From: Xestospongia muta
Taxonomy: Eukaryota > Porifera > Demospongiae > Haplosclerida > Petrosiidae
NCBI GenBank assembly: GCA_963693285.1
Contig: OY848918.1
Span: forward strand, 8,373,156 to 8,437,155
Direction of reading: 5' to 3'
Length of the DNA: 64,000 bases
A program made the position numbers and the translations under genes. Shown piece by piece: positions 33,621 to 45,295 of this stretch. The notes below the pieces were generated by a model. It made no database searches. It was given only the letters and a program-made list of their open reading frames with translations, and was not told the DNA's origin. The first letter of the stretch is position 1. Each line of letters opens with the position of its first letter.

Positions 33621-34827
33621 AAAACAAGTCAGGTGTGTTGATGCAATAAATATAAACTCAATGACTTGTACTATTATGATATCAGGTGTGTCACTAACAG
33701 TATCATATATAACTAACAATGTACTATCATTATAAGGTCCTTCAAGGATACTCCTACAGGACTGGGTTTTACAGCCTCTCACAAACACTTTAGTCACTCT
33801 CTACTGATCAACTCCTACTCTTCATTCTAACTGTATAGTCAATATACTGCCTTCACCCTCTCCTCTCAGTCACCTCCTATCTCCTCTCATCCTCCTCTCT
33901 TGTACTACAAAGTCTACAACATATCAAGTTCACTAACTGTTAATATAACTACTGTTACTAATATTACATTGACTGGAGTACTAGCTGGATATACCTACAT
34001 TATAACTGTGGTACCAGTTAATATACTAGGAGATGGATACCCTAATAAGACTATAGGTTATTTAAATATTATTATAAAGTGTGTTATGTTTACTTCTAAT
34101 ACAGTTATCATTCCTAAACAACCAATAATCACTAGTGTTGTAATAACATCATTTAATGAAAGTAATCAATGTATTATTTATTAGTAAATGTACTTACTAC
34201 TTTCCCTATTATTGTAGTCATCACAACAAGTGTTGTATTAAATAGTAGTAAGTATAAATATCTATTAATGTATATAGTTTATGATATCTATAGAAACTAT
34301 AATTTCAATGATGTTACTGTCAATTCCAACAAGTATTACATCTTTTTACTTAACTGGTAAGACCTTAAAACCCATTTGAAGAAATAATTATTTATGTTTT
34401 TCACAGACACTTCCTCGAGTTCCTCAGTCATTCAAATTCCTACAGTTAATGTAACATCAACTGTTTGTACATGTTCAAGTAAGTTATAGTCAAAGTGTAA
34501 GTGTACAATTATATTTCTACTGTAGCTAATGACAAACAACAAACATCATGTTTAACAGGTAATAAAACAAACATGTTACATTACTGAATTATTTACTTAA
34601 CAGTGAGTATACCAGTCAGTATGTTCCTCTCTTCTCTATTAACTGCTGTTATTACTACATTTATTGTCTATCTAATTATGAGGAGGAGGAGTTACAATAA
34701 AGACACTCCACCCACTACTACTATCCAATTAGGTCCAATATATGATGATGTTAAGTTACCAGACACTTCAGAACAAAAAGAGATCATTGAATTACAAGGA
34801 AATACTGCTTATGGATATATTAATTAA
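33621..34827 (+). pseudogene. Class S receptor, 5'-truncated
   Basis: Begins in the last 65 bp of an Ig exon (to 33685, with a TAA in it), then FN3-1 from 33737 for about 110 bp, fused near 33850 to the FN3-2b exon. From there exons are clean and phase-consistent: 33870-34161, 34218-34247, 34294-34356, 34407-34478, 34526-34558, 34604-34827. They encode YYKVYNISSSLTV, GDGYPNKTIGYL, a Ser/Thr stalk, TM SMFLSSLLTAVITTFIVYLI, RRRS, PIYDDVKLPD and YGYIN. No start exon is present; it could only be expressed from a foreign first exon. Confidence 0.75.
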
Positions 34828-35214
34828 GAACAAGTGTTAACTTAATTTTATTATGCATAATTACTAAAGTCAGTCAAATTATATGATGACAGTACTCTTC
34901 ATGTTTTGTTATAAAATGATTCACTTAAAAAAGAATCACAGTAGTGTCAAAATAGATATAGATAATTATTTTTATCATTGAACTAACAAGTTCATATCAA
35001 TTTATTATCTAAAGTATATTCTGTTATATGATACACATTACACATGTAAAAGTATTGTAATACAAGATGTTACATTGTGTGACTATAAAGTATATGTACT
35101 AATGTCATTGTTATATACAGTATGAACTTCATTGCAATCTTATTAACAACTATTAATGTTATCATTATTGTCTGGTTGAAAACATTGCATTATGGATCAT
35201 ATGAAGTTCCCTCC
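34828..35214. other. 3' flank, no gene
   Basis: Partly matches 6232-6700 and 41127-41470. Confidence 0.35.
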
Positions 35215-35301
35215 ACCATGAACTTCATATGATAACTTTTTATCATTATAGCAGCTGTCAATATTAATTATTATTCATTAGTATTCTCAATATTCATTGT
35301 G

Positions 35302-35335
<34 letters not shown>

Positions 35336-35342
35336 ATAAATA

Positions 35343-35382
<40 letters not shown>

Positions 35383-35385
35383 ATG
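35215..35385. repeat. Family A start plus (GT)n and (AT)n
   Basis: Start of family A to 35300, then (GT)n 35304-35331 and (AT)n 35341-35379. The 66-aa ORF across it is low-complexity and not called. Confidence 0.8.
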
Positions 35386-35849
35386 GTGTGTATACTGTCT
35401 ATAGGTATTAATGTAGTACTAAATTGGTATATACATGTATATGATATGTACTGTATCTATTATATGTGCTATATAGTACTAATTGATAATTTATATTAAC
35501 ATGTATGTGTTGTATATTATAAATTGATAATGAAATAAACATTAGTGATGTTGTTACATATTTCAACTAATTACTTATTGTAAACAGTACATGTTGTACA
35601 AATATTACTTGAAGTATAATCAATACTACTTTTATTATACATGTTATATATATAGCTTATAGTATTAGGTGTTGTTCATGGAACAATGTTAGTTTGTGAT
35701 CCAACTAATCTAGGTAATACTTGATGTCTTAACAATAATATGTTGTAATGGAAAACAAATCAATAATCATGGACTAAAAATATATAGTGAACTGCACGAT
35801 TGTTGGGAGTTGGGATTGTTTACAATAGCTGAGTCTACATTTCATTTAG
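35386..35849. other. Spacer, copy of 32150-32480
   Basis: Contains TTGTTCATGGAACAATGTTA; no gene recognised. Confidence 0.35.
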
Positions 35850-36175
35850 TTACCTCCTCTCTTGTACTATAAAGTCTATCACAACATATCAGGTTCACTA
35901 ACTGTTAATATAACTACTGTTACTAACATTACATTGACTGGAGTACTAGCTGGATATACCTACATTATAACAGTGGTACCAGTTAATATACTAAGAGATG
36001 GATACCCTACTAAGACTCTAGGTTATTTAAATATTATTATAAAGTGTCTTATGTTTACTTCTCATACAATTATCATTCATGATGAATCAATGATAATAAG
36101 TGTCAACATATTATAGAATATCACAGAAAGACTATTTCAAGTGATTTATCTAGAATAAGTAAGTACAGATTTAGT
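35850..36175 (+). pseudogene. Orphan FN3-2b exon with stalk remnant
   Basis: After a CATTTAG acceptor the exon encodes LPPLLYYKVYHNISGSLTVN through VNILRDGYPTKTLGYLNIII, then HDESMIISVNIL and a stop at 36114-36116. No Ig, FN3-1 or TM exon adjoins. It has the same 3' neighbourhood as the truncated gene at 26452-27300, so both derive from one fused precursor. Confidence 0.65.
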
Positions 36176-36239
36176 TAATATATATTTTTAAATGAATATA
36201 GTAATTGCGTGCCCTTTCATGATCTTGTAAACTCCAACT

Positions 36240-36794
36240 TTACTCTAATTTCAAGTCAGTAATATTAATATATAAATGTACCTAGCTCTTTCAACAACTG
36301 TAGCAATTTTTAATAAATTTTTCATCATATAATGTTGAATATGTTAAGAATTTGTCAGTCCTTTGATGTTTATTACTAGACTCCACTAATTCTACATATT
36401 CACTGCTCACTCTATATATGTAACTTCTTTTAAGCAATCATTACATTTATGACTCCATACATGCAATTATTAATATGATTATTTTCATTTTCATATTGAC
36501 AGTATTCTTCTAATTTTTAAATATTAGTCAGTAAAGTGAAATTTTAATACATTTTCATGTTCCTATATATATCAGTAGAAGAGTTCTCATATTCAATACA
36601 TATCAAAGTAAAACAACTATTGTAGTCAATTTTAAGAACAGCATAAGTATTTACAATAAGTAATCTAATAGTTGAGTCATAATGTAAACTCAACCCACAA
36701 AACACACCACCTCTTTACATAAATAAGTCTAACAGGCATCTTTACCATGTATAAAACCATTGTATCCTAACAATAATCTATCCATGTAGTCAAA
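36240..36794 (+). promoter_or_regulatory. Class L 5' region
   Basis: As 27441-28015; TATAAAA at 36750-36756, 45 bp before the ATG. Confidence 0.5.
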
Positions 36795-39665
36795 ATGAAA
36801 AAGTTTGCTACAATGTTGATTTGTCTTCTATTACCAGTAATAAGTGAGTTAATATATAATATTTGTCAGTATGACTTTATAGTGAACATAGAAGCTTCAG
36901 TTACAAGACTAGAATGTAATCATGGAGTATGTCCACAGACACAAGGAGCACTCACTTGTACAATAACAGGAAGTGTAGCAGCTTGGTATTCTCCTCCATC
37001 AGATAGTACTCCCATTGCTACAATAAGTTCTGGACAAGTTAGTAATGTTCATAATACTGAGTTTACTGCTGCTTTTGTGAGCAATACTTCTGGACTAACA
37101 ACTAATTTAAGTTTTACTGCCACTACTGATAAGAACGGAACACAAGTCAGGTGTCTTGATGTAACAGATACAAACTCAACGACTTGTACTATTATGATAT
37201 CAGGTATATCATTAACAGTATCATATATAACTAACATGTACTATCATTATAAGGTTCTCCAAGTGATGCTCCTACAGGACTAGAATTTACAGCTCTCACA
37301 AACACTTCAGTCACACTCTACTGGTCACCTCCTACTCTTCATCCTAACTGTATAGTTAACTACACTGTTGAGATCAGGACAACCAGTGATAATATATTGA
37401 TCGGTAATCTTAGTACTGGTAGTAATATCACCAGTATTAATGTATCTACTGGTCTCACTCAGTCAGTAGAGTATCAATACAGAGTAGTAGGATCTGATGG
37501 TATCAATAGATTAGGACCCTATAGTCAATATACTATGTTCACTTTAGATGGTAAGAGTTAGATTATTCTAGATCCCTTGAAGAGTGCTAATTTTTAGTTC
37601 TACAGGCTGTACCACTAATCACTTATAATATCACAAAGAATACAGACAACTACACAATTATTGTAATTTGGGAGGTATGTATTTTTGTTTATAATAACTG
37701 AGTCTAGTTTTTATTTAGTCTCCTCCACTCTCCTCTTGTCCTCCTCTATTGTACTATAAAGTCTATCATAACATATCAAGTTCACTAACTGTTAATATAA
37801 CTACTGTTACTAACATTACATTGACTGGAGTACTAGCTGGATATATCTACATTATAACAGTGGTACCAGTTAATATACTAGGAGATGGATACCCTAATAA
37901 GACTATAGGTTATTTAAATATTATTTTAAAGTATGTTATGTTTACTTCTCATACAGTTATCATTCCTAAACAACCAATAATTACTAGTACTAGTATTGTA
38001 ACAATATCATCTGAACATTGTAAGAGTGTAACATACAAAATTAATTACATATTATTTGTATTAGTAACACCAGTAAATGTATCTAGTCTCTTTTCTACAA
38101 CTGTAAATCATACATAATTTATTAGTAAGTACAAAACATTTATTATCACTATAACTTAATGTTGAATATAGAAACTTTGGTCCCTTTGATGTCTTTATTA
38201 CAAAGTGCAACTAAACAAGTACAATATCTTTAAACTCAACAGGTATGTCCTTAGAAATTATTATAATTTAAGTATTACAATATAATGAAATGTCTATATA
38301 TATACTCTTTTTTTTGTATAGCAGTTTCTATCTATAGCCTGTCAGGTTCATCTCCTACAAGTAATTTAATTAATCTAATATAACATTGCTATTTCTATTT
38401 GACAATAGCAGTAATCACTACCACAACATCATCAACATCTGCTGGAATATATTATACTATTGGGACTGTTGGAGGGATTATTGTTTTTATACTAATTGCT
38501 GTAGTACTAGTTTTAACTGGTTGTATAATGATTAGAAGACAAAATAAAAGTCAGGTGTTCCTATAATTACTTAATCCTTTAATACTCTCAATATAGACAA
38601 CAAAGCAAGTGGTAGTCCAGTAACTGTTTCTCTGAGGTAAGCTCATATATACTAATATTCATCTTAATGATTAAACTTTAGAAACGTTAAAGACAATAAC
38701 AGAGAAGAGGTATGATGATATTATTTATATGTACATAGTTAATACCTGCATGAGTAAATGAACATTTATTGATACAAAAGTTGGATTGATCATCATGACT
38801 CACTATTAGTTTATGTCAATCTAATTTGGAGTTACTCATCATTTCTTAAAATAATTTGGTCATTACTATAGTTATCTTCAGACCCCACCTATGATGAAGT
38901 AAACAAGAAACCACAACCTCTATCTCTACAATATGATGAAGTCCCACCTCCAGTGCCTCCTTATTTAGCTGATAATGACCAACCACCTCCTGAAACACTG
39001 TTCCATTCTGAGGATAATCCTTCTGTACCCCATTATAATGATGAACCTGTGATAGGTCAGTATTCTGAAGTCAAGAGAGAGCATATAGCACTTCATACAG
39101 CTGAAGGAAATTATTCTGTTTTGAAGAGAGAAGAGAGAGAAGTCAGTTAAACATAGGTACAAAATCACATGACCATATTATTGTAGAGCAGAGAGAATAA
39201 TTCTCAGTTACAAAAGACTGGTTTGTATTCAACTCTAAATAATGAAGTAAATGATAATACAGTCAACTATATTATAATAACTTACATTATATTAGTTAAA
39301 AAAACCAATTGGAGCCAGAGCTGAGCCAAGAGGAGTTAGTAATATAGTATATGCAGAACTGGGCAATGTCCCTAAGAACAGACCAATGGCACCTCCTACA
39401 TCAAATTTAGAGCAGTCTGTTATTTACTCTGATATCAAAGCACCAACTGACCCTAATAAGGTATCTTATGTGATATAACAATGTTGCCATAATCTTCTTT
39501 AATTGTCACTAACAGAGACTCTCTACAAAAGGTATTATGATACAGGCTCAGTTAGGAGAAATGGAGCTACCTCCACCACGTCCTCCTAAACCTGGTCCCA
39601 AACCTGGTTTCCATGGCAGTGGAGGCCAGTCAACAACAGTAATTCCCTCTATACATCACCTGTAA
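36795..39665 (+). CDS. Class L receptor, complete tail, damaged stalk exons
   Basis: Exons: 36795-36843, 36892-37203, 37254-37550, 37598-37674, 37719-38019, 38065-38135, 38172-38242, 38322-38360, 38409-38549, 38597-38636, 38682-38709, 38872-39141, 39187-39246, 39296-39460, 39516-39665. Leader MKKFATMLICLLLPVI, Ig, FN3-1, FN3-2, TM (IGTVGGIIVFILIAVVLVLT) as in the sister gene. The tail is intact: PTYDEV, LQYDEVPPPVPP, GQYSEV, GNYSVL, GLYSTL, IVYAEL, VIYSDI, then RLSTKGIMIQAQLGEMELPP and PPRPPKPGPKPG. LQYDEV, IVYAEL and VIYSDI fit [SIVL]xYxx[ILV]. Exon 6 has TAA (38115-38117) and exon 7 lacks one base (71 not 72 nt). Both are phase 1-1, so skipping them restores the frame; if included, the product is truncated before the membrane. 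Confidence 0.75.
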
Positions 39666-39829
39666 AATGATTATAACTGACTGCTGACTTATACAATGTT
39701 AAATATGTCACTTTTTTAGTTCATTATTTTATTTTGTCATGTTTTAGATGTCAATAGTTTTTAGCTATTGTTAAACTAGTATCATTTATTTATTAACTAT
39801 AATATGTTAACTAGTATTTGTTTACATAT
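39666..39829. other. 3' flank
   Basis: Same as 30952-31114. Confidence 0.35.
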
Positions 39830-39909
39830 GAACTTAATATGATCACTTTGTATCATTATAGCAGCTGTCAGTATTAATTATTAATCACTAGTATTCTCAA
39901 TATTCATTG

Positions 39910-39942
<33 letters not shown>

Positions 39943-40335
39943 CATATATATTTAGCTAATGTATGTTTATTTAATATATTTACATTATTTGATACATCCT
40001 CCATATATCAAAGGTAAACTTATTTTATCTTCATAAACAAACACACACAGTACTATAGACCACATATAGCATAGAACAGTATACAAAGTAACTTTGTACT
40101 ACTTCAAATTAGTGTTAATTGACTGATGATATATGTATGATTAGCATATACAATAGTGGAAAGGTAAGTGGTAACTGACTGGGTATTTCGTTTTATTATT
40201 ATTGTCATAACATGAAACTGATAATGATAAAGTTAATTATAAATAGTTTTATATTACCACAATATTATCAATGAAATATAATAACACAACAAACATGAAA
40301 CTTACAATAAATCATCAAAGGAATTAACTAAAAAT
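39830..40335 (+). repeat. Interspersed family A with (AT)n
   Basis: (AT)n at 39912-39941 at the family's usual microsatellite position; ends ATCATCAAAGGAATTAACTA. Confidence 0.75.
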
Positions 40336-40381
40336 CAACCAGGTATTTATAAATCAAGGGAGAAAATGCTGTAAAATTAAT

Positions 40382-41127
40382 TCCATCTACCAGTTAATAT
40401 ACTAGGAGATGGATACCCTAATGAGACTATAAGTTATTTAAATATTATTGTAAAGTGTGTTATGTTTACTTCTCATACAATTATCATTCTTAAAGAATCA
40501 ATAATTATTAGTGTTGTCACATTATCATCTAAATATCACAGTAAGACTGCTTATAAATAAGTAATATTATTTATATAAAATCATAATCAAAATCATTGAT
40601 AAGTGTGGATAGTTCATATTCTACAACAGTAATGATCACAAGTGATTCAATTAACAATAGTAAGTACAAGTTAAATGATTGTGCAAATTTTGCTAATAAA
40701 TATAGCAACTGTTTGTCTTTTCAAGTCCTTGTAACTTCCATCAAGTACTATGTCTTCACACTCAACTAGCAGTATGTCATATATAATCTCAATGAACAGT
40801 TATCTATTTCTTTACATTACAGATACAATTTATTTAAGTTCATTATATGATTTCAGTGACTGTATCTTCAACTATAACTATTTCAACCTGTCCAAGTACA
40901 TTATTAATAACATTATATAAATTAAGGCTATGTATTTTCATTATAAGTAATGAAAATCAACAAACCTCGTGTTTATCAGATAATTAATAAAACAAACATC
41001 TCCTTCTTCAACCATGATACTATGACACAATTAGGTCCAATATATGATGATGTTAAGTTACCAGAGACCTCTGAACAGAAAAAGATCATTGAATTGCAAG
41101 GAAATACTGCTTATGGATATATTAATT
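40382..41127 (+). pseudogene. Class S 3' fragment, TM part deleted
   Basis: Parallel to 4838-6231: FN3-2b end (VNILGDGYPNETISYLNII), stalk pieces near 40590-40660, 40700-40770 and 40820-40890, remnant of the small exon near 40945-40985, then a jump at about 41016 into the tail (TMTQLGPIYDDVKLPETSEQ, AYGYIN to 41127). The TM-coding half of the last exon is missing. Confidence 0.65.
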
Positions 41128-41822
41128 AAGAACATGTGTTAACTTTATTATATATAATTACTAAACTTAGTCAAGTTATATGACAGCAGTATGTTTAATG
41201 TCTTGTTATGAAGAGTGAAAATACTAACTTAGAAAACAATCATAAAGAATCATATTGGTGACAAAATAATTATGCTACATCTACTGATACCAAATAATGC
41301 TATGAACACTTTATTAATAATAATATAAGGTGTAATGCTCATTGTACTCTAGATAATAGATAGTTATATTACTCTTTTATTTCTATCATTGAACTAACAA
41401 GAAAATATAAATATTACTAGTTATATATAATATAAACAATTATTTTTGTCTGCATCATTATCATCTGTTATCAGTATTATCTGGTCAACAAACATTATCT
41501 TTAATCATTATCTTTAGTTATATTAATGATTGTTGATTTTAGAAAATGATGTTGACATGAACATCATCCTTTTATGAAATATAATCCTGATAAATAAATA
41601 CACCCACATATTAATTAAGCAATAACAATAACATATATTACATTAAAATATAATTTATATTAATATGACATGTTATATAGACCACATGTTATATATTATA
41701 CACTAATCTATACTATACTCCAATACAAGTTACTATTTAAAACTAGTGCTTTTCAATGATGTAATTGAGTTATTTACATAATATAATAATTAACCCTCTC
41801 CACAGAAAGTTAACACATGTTC
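41128..41822. other. Spacer shared with 6232-7020
   Basis: Ends where the minus-strand relic begins, after AATTAACCCTCTCCACAGAA. Confidence 0.45.
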
Positions 41823-42050
41823 TTAATTAATATATCCATAAGCAGTATTTCCTTGAAATTCAATGATCTTGTTCTGTTCTGAGGTCTCTGGTAACTTAAC
41901 ATCGTCATATATTGGACCTAATTGGGTAGTAGTAGTGGGTGGAGTGTCTTTGTTGTACCTAGCTCCTCCTTCTCACAAGAAGGTAGACAATAAGTGTAGT
42001 AACAACAGCAGTTAATAGAGAAGAGAGGAACATACTGACTGGTATAGCAA
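41823..42050 (-). pseudogene. Class S TM/tail exon relic, inverted
   Basis: Full-length last exon on the minus strand after a CTACAG acceptor: IPVSMFLSSLLTAVVTT, then VYLLVRRRS followed by TAG (AGCTAGGTACAAC), later GPIYDDVKLPE and AYGYIN. It forms an inverted pair with the plus-strand tail ending at 41127, about 700 bp away. Confidence 0.7.
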
Positions 42051-43076
42051 CTGTAGCGAATTAAGAAAAGTGACATATTTTGTGTTCAATTCACACCAAT
42101 TTATCTTGTTACTCTCTAGTTAGTGTTAAGAAAGAGCTTATAGGTCTGGTAAGAAGTGATAAATTGCTGTGTAATGAAATAATATCTATAAAAATTATGC
42201 ACACTTCATTGATTAGTTCTACAAGATGCATCTAAAATTAATTATAATAAAAAATAATAATACAGAAAACTACATTAGTTTATTTAGTAATATAATAATT
42301 AGTCTACATGTTACTAAATAGAGATTACACTAATAATCACTAGAATAAAACACAACAATACTGTATCATTATCTCTTCATTATAGATTAAGTATAGGTCA
42401 AATGTTCTTACATGTTGGGTATCAAGGATAGTTCCACCTATACTGTAGATTTACAGATGTAGGGTAGGGCACTATAGCTAGCACCTATCATGGCAATGAA
42501 AGGTGACATATCTAGCTATGTTAAATTTGACAGTAAAGTTAATTATATGTCATATTTTTGTCATATTTCCTTAAATCATTGAAATGATATTGCATTAAAA
42601 CATCACTGTTATATAAAATAAAATATACATTTCTATAATAAATGTGTTTTTAAGCATGTTTAAATCCATCTGGGAATATCATCTAGTCGATTTCGAGATT
42701 AGAAAGGCCCTCAGACTCTCTTTAGAAGTTGCCTCTTAGCTTGTGATGATCATACTATGACAAAATGAATGTGCTGAACAACATTAAAATTTAACTAACC
42801 AGAGATATCATTAGTCAGAAATACTGGATTTAGTGCTTTCAGTTCTTTTAATAAAGTATCAAGAACTCTCTTGCTTTCAATACTGTTGTATGTTTTGCTA
42901 ATGCATAGGCAAAAATAAGAAGTAAAACACAAAAAACAAATATTAAAACTAACCCATTCCCTATCTGGAAACCAGTGAAGGACTCATTCTCACTCTAAAG
43001 AACGTTATATACTCGTCTTGTCTCTCACTGTGGTAGTGAAGTGATAAATCAAGAACATAGAAACTTTGTAACTTAC
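42051..43076. other. Spacer, possible last exons of the minus-strand gene
   Basis: 42120-42190 is one unit of the 4080-4245 repeat. A minus-strand open block at about 42910-42803 (KTYNSIESKRVLDTLLKELK, LNPVFLTNDIS) between a CATTAG acceptor and a GTTAGT donor could be a downstream exon of the next gene, joined through an 11-nt microexon near 42970-42980. Tentative. Confidence 0.35.
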
Positions 43077-43601
43077 GCTAACTGTATTGGATATTTCTCT
43101 GGCCATACTTTTTTCTTCCCGGTTCACACAGGGGTCAGATGTACATGGAGTACATGGACTACCAAAGAATTTACACTTAGGTCTACACAAACACAACAAG
43201 TTTAAATAATAATTGTAAGCACAACTAGTCAATATTTATGTAACACAATACTTAACAAAGTCTGTACTTTCTACTGTACAAATTTTAACAAAATGTCTAA
43301 CAATAATACTAACTGGATAACGTACCGTCAGTGGAAACTTGTGAAGGAAGAGGTGTTAATGTTGGTGTAGTTGATTGGTAAGACTTTAGAACTGGCTCTG
43401 TTGATTTTGTAAGTACTTTGAATTTATAACTATTGCTAGGTTGCTTATTTCTTCTATTGCGATTGACAGGTGGTTTTTTCTCCAGACTTTGGATACGGGT
43501 AACGCTGTCTCTTTCTTCTGGCATTTGTCCGTACCTTTTTGAATCTTCCTCAGAGCTGGAGCTACAACTAGTTTGTAAAAGTGTATGTTTTACCGTTCCA
43601 T
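43077..43601 (-). CDS. Unidentified spliced gene (partial model)
   Basis: Four exons fit in phase: 43594-43601 (ATG GAA CG), 43326-43567, 43252-43273, 43077-43182. The product starts MERCSSSSEEDSKRYGQMPE, continues with a basic stretch (PPVNRNRRNKQP), a Ser/Thr/Pro-rich part (STTPTLTPLPS), then VESTDFVKPKCKFFGSPCTP, CTSDPC and REEKSMAREISNTVS. Acidic-serine start, basic patch and a Cys cluster suggest a nuclear or DNA-associated protein, without a recognised domain. GC is visibly higher than in the receptor DNA. It may be an accessory gene of the adjacent transposon relic. The start is uncertain; a 5' exon may be missing. Confidence 0.45.
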
Positions 43602-43665
43602 TTCAGGTTCAAAAAAGAAGACATGTCAGTATAGGAACGCAGACTCGTTAGAACTTTAGCTGTCT

Positions 43666-43929
43666 TTACAATTCACACCACGATTGAAGCGTATGCTCAA
43701 CGTTTGTGGGTGGAGTAAGTAGGCGTTCCTTTACATTCCTGAGAATACCATTGATGAATTGATTAAGTTTATGTCGAAAGTATTCAGCAAAGTATTCAAC
43801 ATTCAACTCACATTTTAACAAGTTTGCAATCTCATTGTATATGGCTAAAAAAAGTAACTGTTCACCAATAGAAGTCAAACCTTTCATTTTTATTTTGTTT
43901 CTCCAGAATGCCTTACTGTTCATGAACAT
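43666..43929 (-). CDS. Unidentified ORF, 87 aa
   Basis: MFMNSKAFWRNKIKMKGLTS, then EYFRHKLNQFINGILRNV; ends QSWCEL. Not recognised. It lies just 5' of and on the same strand as 43077-43601, so it could be part of that gene or of the transposon. No second copy here. Confidence 0.3.
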   Translation of the reverse strand: MFMNSKAFWRNKIKMKGLTSIGEQLLFLAIYNEIANLLKCELNVEYFAEYFRHKLNQFINGILRNVKERLLTPPTNVEHTLQSWCEL

Positions 43930-44089
43930 ATCTCATGTTCACTTTCACAATGGAACTGCAGGTGCTTAAACAATTAATTTCCTAACCATTCTGTAAAGAC
44001 ATTTTGTCAACCATGTTGTTCTGCTTTGTTGAAGTCTGTTTGTTTTTCTTCTGGCAAGTGTATTTACTACCCATTAAAAGTTTACTGCT

Positions 44090-44865
44090 ATTACCCTTTG
44101 AAAATGTATATACAGCAAATGGTTCTACGTCCTGGTTTTATCGACTTATGTAGACAGCTGAAATACAAACTTAACTGATGTTTATGATGGAGAAATTTGA
44201 AAAACTCATATGAACATCAGTTACAAAATCCCAATGAACACAGTTGCACTAATGCTGAATATGGATTGGTTTAAGCATCTCACATACTCTGTTGGGATGA
44301 TATACCTAACAATTATGAACTTATCACATATGTCTCGCTTTAAAAGGGAGATTGTCTTAACAGTAGGAATATTACCTAGACCTCGATTCATGAGCCAAAC
44401 CTTCACATGAACATCCTTTAGATACACTTGTATCTGAGCTCATTCGACTACAAAATGGGATAATAATGATTGTGTTTTCATCAACTTCAACATATGAAAT
44501 TCCTATTATATGCTCTTACACATTGGGATGTAGCAATCTTTGGATCATTTCCTACTCCTTTGTATACCCAATTAGAACGCAACAGTAGCTTTCTTCCTGT
44601 AAAGATACATCACTTTGGTCCTGTTTCTTTCAGTGTTGTAGATGAGGTTTCAAACTTAACAATAGCTATTTGTTTATGGTATCTCCCCCATCGCCAATTT
44701 GGTAGGATAGGTAAGCCTGTGCAATTCTGGTGTGTTGATAAATTTGAACATCCAAGTTATTATAGTTTTGTTCCTATACGCTTAATAAAGCAGCGTTGTT
44801 CATATTCAAAGATCTGCATCCATGAGGATGGTTGTTACAGAGTGAAAAAATCTTTGTTCTCTTAA
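44090..44865 (+). pseudogene. Tnp2-like (EnSpm/CACTA-type) transposase relic
   Basis: Pieces in order: VLRPGFIDLCRQ near 44122, TDVYDGEI followed by TGA where Trp is expected (about 44176-44202), then TVALMLNMDWFKHLTYSVGM, IYLTIMNLSHMSRFKRE and VLTVGILPRPR (44240-44390) to a stop at 44408. After a large internal loss, 44470-44865 encodes HFGPVSFSVVDEVSN, GKPVQFWCVDKFE, YSFVPIRLIKQRCSY. The NxDWFxxxxYSVGxxYLxIMNLPxxxRFKxExxxxVGxxPGP pattern is that of Tnp2-type transposases. Stops and the deletion make it inactive. No terminal inverted repeats identified. Confidence 0.65.
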
Positions 44866-45295
44866 CAAATAATGTATTTTTCACACTTGCACTCAGACAA
44901 AGTTTCATGTATTATTACTATTGACCCAAGTTAGCATGAATTTCTATACTAAATTAAATTCAATAATATTTATATCTCATTCTATATATTAACCAAATAT
45001 GACCTATCTATCCATTTCCTACATCTACTAATAGGTGACAGATTTGACACATTATAGGTAACAAATTATTTCAGATATCATTAGCTGACCAAAATGTGGC
45101 ATATACTGTATCAGGATAACTACAGTAAATCTTGAGGATACCTCAGGCTCAACTATCCTGTACATTTCCAATAAGCCAAATTTTCAGGATAGTTAGCTTT
45201 TTGTCTAGTGAATGTAGATTCAGCAAAGACACCACCTCCATTAATAAGTCTATTCATTATATTGCAATATCATAAGTTCATGACCCATTTAGACT
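44866..45295. other. Spacer
   Basis: Near 45110-45210 several CAGGATA/TATCCTG words in both orientations; possibly the end of the transposon. No gene. Confidence 0.3.

Noticed and set aside
35299..35499. 66-aa ORF rich in Cys/Val and Ile/Tyr
   Set aside because: Translation of (GT)n and (AT)n microsatellites.
36844..36891. Leader-Ig continuous ORF without intron at 36795
   Set aside because: The 48-nt intron has GTGAGT and ACATAG and is spliced in the sister genes; it merely happens to be open and divisible by three. A retained-intron form is possible but unsupported.
37932..37957. Possible 26-nt intron (GTATGTTATG...TCATACAG) inside the FN3-2b exon
   Set aside because: Too short, not a multiple of three, the frame reads through, and the copy at 16960-17266 lacks the GT while staying open.
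44221..44427. 68-aa minus-strand ORF
   Set aside because: Antisense of the Tnp2 block, which is recognisable on the plus strand.
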